64,000 bases of DNA from contig JBLHLC010000010.1 of assembly GCA_047619685.1 (NCBI GenBank), positions 1 through 64,000 of the forward strand, read 5' to 3'. Under the pieces are notes generated by a model, which worked only from the letters and a program-made list of their open reading frames with translations, did not search any database and was not told the DNA's origin. A program made the translations under genes and the position numbers. Positions within the stretch are counted from its first letter, which is position 1. Each line of letters opens with the position of its first letter. The stretch is from JABDJZ01 sp047619685 (GTDB lineage: Bacteria; Bacteroidota; Rhodothermia; Rhodothermales; UBA10348). This document shows, one piece after another, positions 59,988 through 64,000 of the stretch.

Positions 59988-62633
59988 ATGGAACAGGCTA
60001 ACAGTCGGATAATCCCGCTCGACATTGAGGACGAAATGAAGTCCTCGTACATCGATTACTCGATGTCAGTGATTGTTGGGCGGGCGCTTCCAGATGTTCG
60101 AGATGGGCTGAAGCCCGTTCACCGTCGTGTGTTGTACGGGATGAGCGACCTGGGCATGACGGCGGGCTCCGCCTTCAAGAAAAGCGCCCGGTTGGTCGGT
60201 GAAGTGCTGGGTAAGTACCACCCGCACGGCGACACCGCGGTGTATGACACCATGGTCAGGATGGCGCAGGATTTTTCCATGCGCTACCCCCTGGTGGACG
60301 GCCAGGGTAACTTTGGTTCCGTAGACGGTGACTCTGCGGCCGCCATGCGGTACACCGAAGCCCGCATGACCCGTCTGGCAGAGGAGATGCTGCGCGACCT
60401 CGGAAAGGAGACCGTGGACTTCCAGGAGAACTTTGACGGTTCACTGGAGGAGCCCACAGTGCTCCCCGCAGCCGTGCCCAACCTGTTGATCAACGGGTCC
60501 GACGGCATTGCCGTTGGTATGGCCACCAAGATTCCTCCGCACAACGCCACGGAGGCCATTACCGCGGTCATCGCCTACATCGATGACAACGAGATCTCCA
60601 TCGACGGACTGATGGAGCACCTCCCCGCTCCCGATTTCCCCACGGGCGGCCTGATCTACGGGTATCAGGGTGTTCGGATGGCCTATCACACCGGCCGCGG
60701 CCGCGTCGTGATGCGGGGCAAATTCCACGAGGAGGAGATCCGCCCGGGCCGGTTCGCACTGATTGTCACGGAAATACCTTACCAGGTAAACAAGAGTTCG
60801 CTTCTCGAGAAGATCGCCCTTTTGGTTCGCGAGAAGCGCATTGAGGGCATCTCGGACCTCAGAGACGAGAGTGACCGTGACGGCATGCGGATCGTCATTG
60901 AGCTGAAGAAGGATATCATTTCTGCCGTCGTGCAGAACCAGCTCTACAAGTTTACTCCGCTACAGCAGACGTTCGGTGTGAACGTGGTTGCGCTCGTGCA
61001 CGGCCGGCCACGCACCTTGAATCTCAAGGAGATGATCCACCACTATGTGGACCATCGTCACGAGGTCGTGATGCGGCGGACTCAGTTCGAGTTGCGCAAG
61101 GCGCAGGAGCGCGCGCACATTCTGGAAGGCCTGACCATCGCGCTGGATCACCTGGATGCGGTGATCACCATCATCCGGAACTCGCCTGACACGGACGCGG
61201 CCAGGCTCAACCTCATGGAAGGCGTCTTCCCGGAGAAGTTGACGACCGCGCAGTTGGAGAAGCTCGGACTGCCCACGACGGGCGGTTCCATGTTCACCTT
61301 GTCCGAGGTCCAGGCCAAGGCCATTCTGGAATTGCGGCTCAATCGGTTGACTGGCCTTGAGCGTCAGAAGATCGAAGACGAGTATCAGACCGTCCTGTCG
61401 GAGATTGGTCGCCTGGAGGCGATTCTTGCCAGCAAAGAACTCCGCATGCAGATCATCAAGGATGAACTGCTTGAGATGCGCGAAAAATACGGCGACGAGC
61501 GCCGCACAGAGATCGACTACGCGGGCGGCGAGGACATCATTTACGAGGATCTGATCGAGGAAGATCAGGTGGTCGTGACGGTCTCGCATCAGGGACTCGT
61601 CAAGCGGACCAGTGTCTCGGAATACCGCCAGCAGGGACGGGGCGGAGTGGGCTCCAGAGGCCTGTCCATGCGGGACGAGGACTTCGTAGAGCACCTCTTC
61701 GTGTCCTACAATCATGACTACCTCCTCTTCTTCACGGATCACGGCCAGTGTTACTGGCTCAGGGTCTTTGAAATACCGGAGGGCTCGCGAACGGCCAAGG
61801 GGCGGTCAATCCGGAACCTCAGTCATATTGATCCCGAGGACCGCGTACGCGCCGTTCTGTCTGTATCGAAGGCCGACTTCCGAAATCAGGATTTCCTCGA
61901 CAACCACTTTGTCCTGATGGCCACCGAGAACGGGACCGTCAAGAAGACGCCCCTCGAGGCCTTCAGCCGTCCCCGCGTGGATGGGATCATCGCTATCGTG
62001 ATTGAAGAGGGCAACCGACTCCTGGAGGCGCACCTCACGTCCGGCAAGTCGGAAGTGGTGCTTGCTTCATCGGCCGGCCTATCGATCCGGTTCAAGGAGT
62101 CTGACGTCCGGTCCATGGGCCGAAAGTCGCGTGGTGTACGTGGGCAGTCCCTCAAGGAGGGTCAAAAGCTCGTTGGCATGGTTGTCCTCGAGGACGGGGA
62201 GCGAGATCTGCTTGCGATCAGCGCCCACGGCTACGGCAAACGATCAGAGGTGGACGACTACCGGTTGCAGACGCGCGGCGGCAAGGGCATCATCACGATG
62301 AAGGCAACCTCCAAGACCGGTGAATTGGTGGCCGTCAAGGGTGTTCTGGAAGACGATGACCTCATGATCTCCACCACCGGCGGAATCATGATTCGCATGC
62401 AGGTCAACACCATCCGAACCATGGGCCGAAACACCCAGGGCGTGCGGCTCATCAACCTCCGGGAGGACGATGCCATCGCCGACGTCACCAGGGTAATCCT
62501 GGACGATGTGGTTGTTGAGACTGAAGGCTCCGATGGTGTGCTCCCAGAGGAGGACCTGAACCGGCCAGAAGACGCGGTCCAGCCGGGAGACCCGGACGAT
62601 GGGGCTGAAACGGACGACGCTGACCTGGATTGA
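59988..62633 (+). CDS. gyrA: DNA gyrase subunit A
   Basis: GyrA is the breakage-reunion subunit of DNA gyrase. ATG 59988 gives 881 residues; the open frame extends 105 bp upstream but that part holds the promoter. The N-terminal motif DIEDEMKSSYIDYSMSVIVG RALPDVRDGLKPVHRRVLY, the catalytic Tyr122 (AAMRYTEARMT) and quinolone-region residues Thr83 and Asp87 (HPHGDTAVYD) are present. The C-terminal beta-pinwheel has blade repeats such as QTRGGKGI; the canonical GyrA box (QRRGGKG) reads QGRGGVG, but the overall sequence still favours GyrA over ParC. Confidence 0.93.
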   Translation: MEQANSRIIPLDIEDEMKSSYIDYSMSVIVGRALPDVRDGLKPVHRRVLYGMSDLGMTAGSAFKKSARLVGEVLGKYHPHGDTAVYDTMVRMAQDFSMRYPLVDGQGNFGSVDGDSAAAMRYTEARMTRLAEEMLRDLGKETVDFQENFDGSLEEPTVLPAAVPNLLINGSDGIAVGMATKIPPHNATEAITAVIAYIDDNEISIDGLMEHLPAPDFPTGGLIYGYQGVRMAYHTGRGRVVMRGKFHEEEIRPGRFALIVTEIPYQVNKSSLLEKIALLVREKRIEGISDLRDESDRDGMRIVIELKKDIISAVVQNQLYKFTPLQQTFGVNVVALVHGRPRTLNLKEMIHHYVDHRHEVVMRRTQFELRKAQERAHILEGLTIALDHLDAVITIIRNSPDTDAARLNLMEGVFPEKLTTAQLEKLGLPTTGGSMFTLSEVQAKAILELRLNRLTGLERQKIEDEYQTVLSEIGRLEAILASKELRMQIIKDELLEMREKYGDERRTEIDYAGGEDIIYEDLIEEDQVVVTVSHQGLVKRTSVSEYRQQGRGGVGSRGLSMRDEDFVEHLFVSYNHDYLLFFTDHGQCYWLRVFEIPEGSRTAKGRSIRNLSHIDPEDRVRAVLSVSKADFRNQDFLDNHFVLMATENGTVKKTPLEAFSRPRVDGIIAIVIEEGNRLLEAHLTSGKSEVVLASSAGLSIRFKESDVRSMGRKSRGVRGQSLKEGQKLVGMVVLEDGERDLLAISAHGYGKRSEVDDYRLQTRGGKGIITMKATSKTGELVAVKGVLEDDDLMISTTGGIMIRMQVNTIRTMGRNTQGVRLINLREDDAIADVTRVILDDVVVETEGSDGVLPEEDLNRPEDAVQPGDPDDGAETDDADLD

Positions 62634-62743
62634 TATTTCCAGGGCGGGACGTAACGGATTCCACTCGCGTCCGTATAAAATTCGGCACACCCGCCCTTAG
62701 GAGCAGGTATGCACCCTTTACCCTCCCATTTACTACCCATTCA

Positions 62744-63505
62744 ATGAAACGCATTTTTTCTTTTCTAGTGGTTGCGCTGGCGCTGGTATCCACGGGTTCC
62801 GCCCAAACTGCGGCAGACGTACTAGCCAAGCACATTGAGGCCGTCGGCGGCGAAGAGGCTTGGTCTGGCGTCACGGATCGCCACGCAAAAATCAGCGTCT
62901 CTGTCGAAATCCCGCAGGGCGTGCTTGTCCTGGACGTTGAAGTCTGGAACCTGTATCCGGGATACGCCTTGGCCAAAACGACCGCAGTCAGCGTTCCAGA
63001 GGGCATTCCGGATCTTTCCAGTACGGTGTATGTCACTCCGGAGGGTGGATTTGGCGAAGGAATGCAGTTCCAGGGTCGTCAGGATTTCGAGGGTCCCCCG
63101 CCTGCGGCTATTATTGCAGGCGTTCCTGGATTCGAAGGCGCGCTCGAGGAGCTAGGTATTCTGGCATCCATGGATTCAGTTTCGGTGGAGTTGACCGGCC
63201 AAGAAGAGATGAACGGCAAAATGGCTCACGTGGTCGAAGTGGGAGGTGTTTCGCCTTCCAAGAGCTATTACGATGTTGAGTCGGGACTCCTGATTGCTCG
63301 CTCTCAGCAGAGCATGATGGGCACGATCGTCATGATGGTCTCTGAGTATCAGGAATTCGACGGCCTGCAGGTCGCACTGATTCAGGAAGGCATGGCCGAG
63401 GCCGGCGGTCAGTCCATGAGCCAAACCTTCGCAATGACCGCTCACGAAACGAATACGGGGCTGACGGCTGAGAAGCTTGCTGAGCTTGCGGGGTCGGACA
63501 ACTAG
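62744..63505 (+). CDS. Secreted protein of unknown function
   Basis: A 253-residue exported protein from ATG 62744 with a signal peptide (RIFSFLVVALALVSTGSA). The mature part begins QTAADVLAKHIEAVGGEEAW SGVTDRHAKI, a pattern common in Bacteroidota outer-membrane lipoprotein-sorting-like proteins, followed by mixed strands. No catalytic motif seen. It lies 110 bp after gyrA, same strand. Function not assigned. Confidence 0.65.
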   Translation: MKRIFSFLVVALALVSTGSAQTAADVLAKHIEAVGGEEAWSGVTDRHAKISVSVEIPQGVLVLDVEVWNLYPGYALAKTTAVSVPEGIPDLSSTVYVTPEGGFGEGMQFQGRQDFEGPPPAAIIAGVPGFEGALEELGILASMDSVSVELTGQEEMNGKMAHVVEVGGVSPSKSYYDVESGLLIARSQQSMMGTIVMMVSEYQEFDGLQVALIQEGMAEAGGQSMSQTFAMTAHETNTGLTAEKLAELAGSDN

Positions 63506-63734
63506 GGTTGTGCCTTGGCCTGGAGGGACGTCCTCCTGGGCTGGAGGAACGCCGATTAGAACTGAGGTTCACCTGGCCACGCGGGGCTGCTCCTAAGACG
63601 CCCAGGAGAACGCCCCTCCAGGCCCTGACGCGGGGAGGCTCTCCGGGCGACGGGCGGGGATTCCATCGGCGGGCCTTTGGCCCGCCTCGGGGCGTAACGC
63701 TAGGCTGGGGCGGGTCCAGCAAGACTGCAAATAG

Positions 63735-63767
63735 AAAGGGCCGGCCCCGTTTGGGGTCGGCCCTTTT
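63735..63767. terminator. Bidirectional terminator between convergent genes
   Basis: AAAGGGCCGGCCCC-GTTT-GGGGTCGGCCCTTTT: a GC stem of 11 bp with one wobble pair, a 4-base loop, three A before it and four T after it. It can serve both the unknown secreted gene and the aminotransferase gene reading toward it. Confidence 0.85.
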
Positions 63768-63784
63768 GTATTCTACCGGGGTTC

Positions 63785-63806
63785 GGTTCGGCGGGCCCGC
63801 CGAACC
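63785..63806. repeat. 22-bp perfect palindrome
   Basis: GGTTCGGCGGG and its exact reverse complement, with no spacer (63785-63806). It is next to another partly palindromic GC stretch (GGCCTGCGGCCGGCC). REP-like element or protein-binding site are possible. Confidence 0.8.
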
Positions 63807-63844
63807 GGTCGGCCTGCGGCCGGCCGCCTCTCGCGGCCTTGGGT

Positions 63845-64000
63845 TCAGCTATCGGTCAGTGCGTCGCGGTGACCTAGCTGGCCACGGTATGGGCTGAATT
63901 CCTTCTCGATGGTTTGGATGGCGTGGCGCAACACGTTGACGCCTTGATCCAGATTGGCTGTCGTGACGGTGAGCGGGGTTCGGAACCGTACGGAACGGTC
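63845..64000 (-). CDS. Class III aminotransferase, C-terminal fragment
   Basis: The last 51 codons of a minus-strand gene that continues beyond the right edge. The sequence RSVRFRTPLTVTTANLDQGV NVLRHAIQTIEKEF matches the C-terminal end of class III PLP-dependent aminotransferases; the RSVRFRTPLTV pattern is closest in my memory to L-lysine 6-transaminase and acetylornithine-type enzymes. The PLP lysine and the rest lie outside the window, so the exact enzyme is not decided. Confidence 0.65.
   Translation of the reverse strand, partial: DRSVRFRTPLTVTTANLDQGVNVLRHAIQTIEKEFSPYRGQLGHRDALTDS

Larger units (their letters stand above)
63506..63844. other. Intergenic palindrome-rich region
   Basis: About 340 bp without a credible gene. 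It contains a stem-loop GGCGGGCC-TTT-GGCCCGCC (63668-63686), a bidirectional terminator (63735-63767) and a 22-bp perfect palindrome (63785-63806). The first part (63506-63660) is GC-rich with several CTGGAGG/CCTCC segments that could pair. No known RNA family was recognised. Confidence 0.6.

Noticed and set aside
1..64000. Mobile elements, CRISPR arrays, tRNA or rRNA genes
   Set aside because: No transposase, integrase, direct-repeat array or cloverleaf was recognised anywhere in the window.

Overview
This window looks like a chromosomal segment of a high-GC member of the Bacteroidota/Rhodothermota (Salinibacter- or Rhodothermus-like lineages are the best guess). The reasons are: a TonB-dependent receptor paired with a DUF4249-type lipoprotein, a PorV-like outer-membrane protein and a secreted protein with a FlgD-Ig-type C-terminus; candidate promoters of the TTG-N19/21-TAnnTTTG class; several genes with poor Shine-Dalgarno sequences; and frequent GTG/TTG starts inside 4-bp stop/start overlaps. 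No tRNA, rRNA, CRISPR array, insertion sequence or prophage was recognised. Taxonomy is inference from gene content only.

Positions 1-32,434 hold a nearly continuous flagellar locus. It opens with a divergent unit (a family 2 glycosyltransferase and a small unknown protein on the minus strand) facing fliS-fliD-fliT-like-flgM-like. A minus-strand sigma-54-dependent response regulator (FlrC/FleR type) follows. Then come flgB-flgC-small unknown-fliE-fliF-fliG-fliH-fliI-fliJ-motE-like-fliK-flgD-flgE (strong terminator after flgE), a CheW-like gene, motA-motB-fliL-fliM-fliN-fliO-fliP-fliQ-fliR-flhB-flhA-flhF-flhG, a small membrane protein and fliA (sigma-28). Flagellin, flgF/G/H/I/K/L, the chemotaxis kinase and the histidine kinase for the regulator are not in the window.

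The regulation can be partly read from the sequence. Four [T/C]GGCACG-N4 elements with a -12-like box lie 30-37 nt upstream of the first codons of four units (unknown+glycosyltransferase, fliS, fliT-like, flgB), which fits sigma-54 promoters served by the regulator encoded among them. A GCCGATAA box with 11-nt spacing to a -35-like element precedes motA, which fits sigma-28 (FliA), held in check by the FlgM-like protein. Together this suggests a sigma-54 to sigma-28 flagellar hierarchy.

Positions 32,500-50,000 carry housekeeping and mixed genes: a PpiD/SurA-like foldase, dapF, phoH, a WG-repeat protein, panC, fumC, a CaiB/BaiF CoA-transferase overlapping a class I glutamine amidotransferase-like hydrolase, a cytochrome c lipoprotein with a MOSC protein, an SxtJ-like membrane protein, ppk1-dnaG-small lipoprotein, a membrane-anchored subtilase and a GNAT acetyltransferase. 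Positions 49,900-58,800 contain an LPD29-like small protein, a free-methionine-sulfoxide reductase (GAF), and a minus-strand outer-membrane cluster (TonB receptor, DUF4249 lipoprotein, large secreted protein, PorV-like and FadL-like barrels). The secreted protein's signal peptide sits in a different frame from its body. The right end has a glycerophosphodiester phosphodiesterase, gyrA, a secreted protein of unknown function, a palindrome-rich intergenic region with a terminator, and the C-terminus of a class III aminotransferase.
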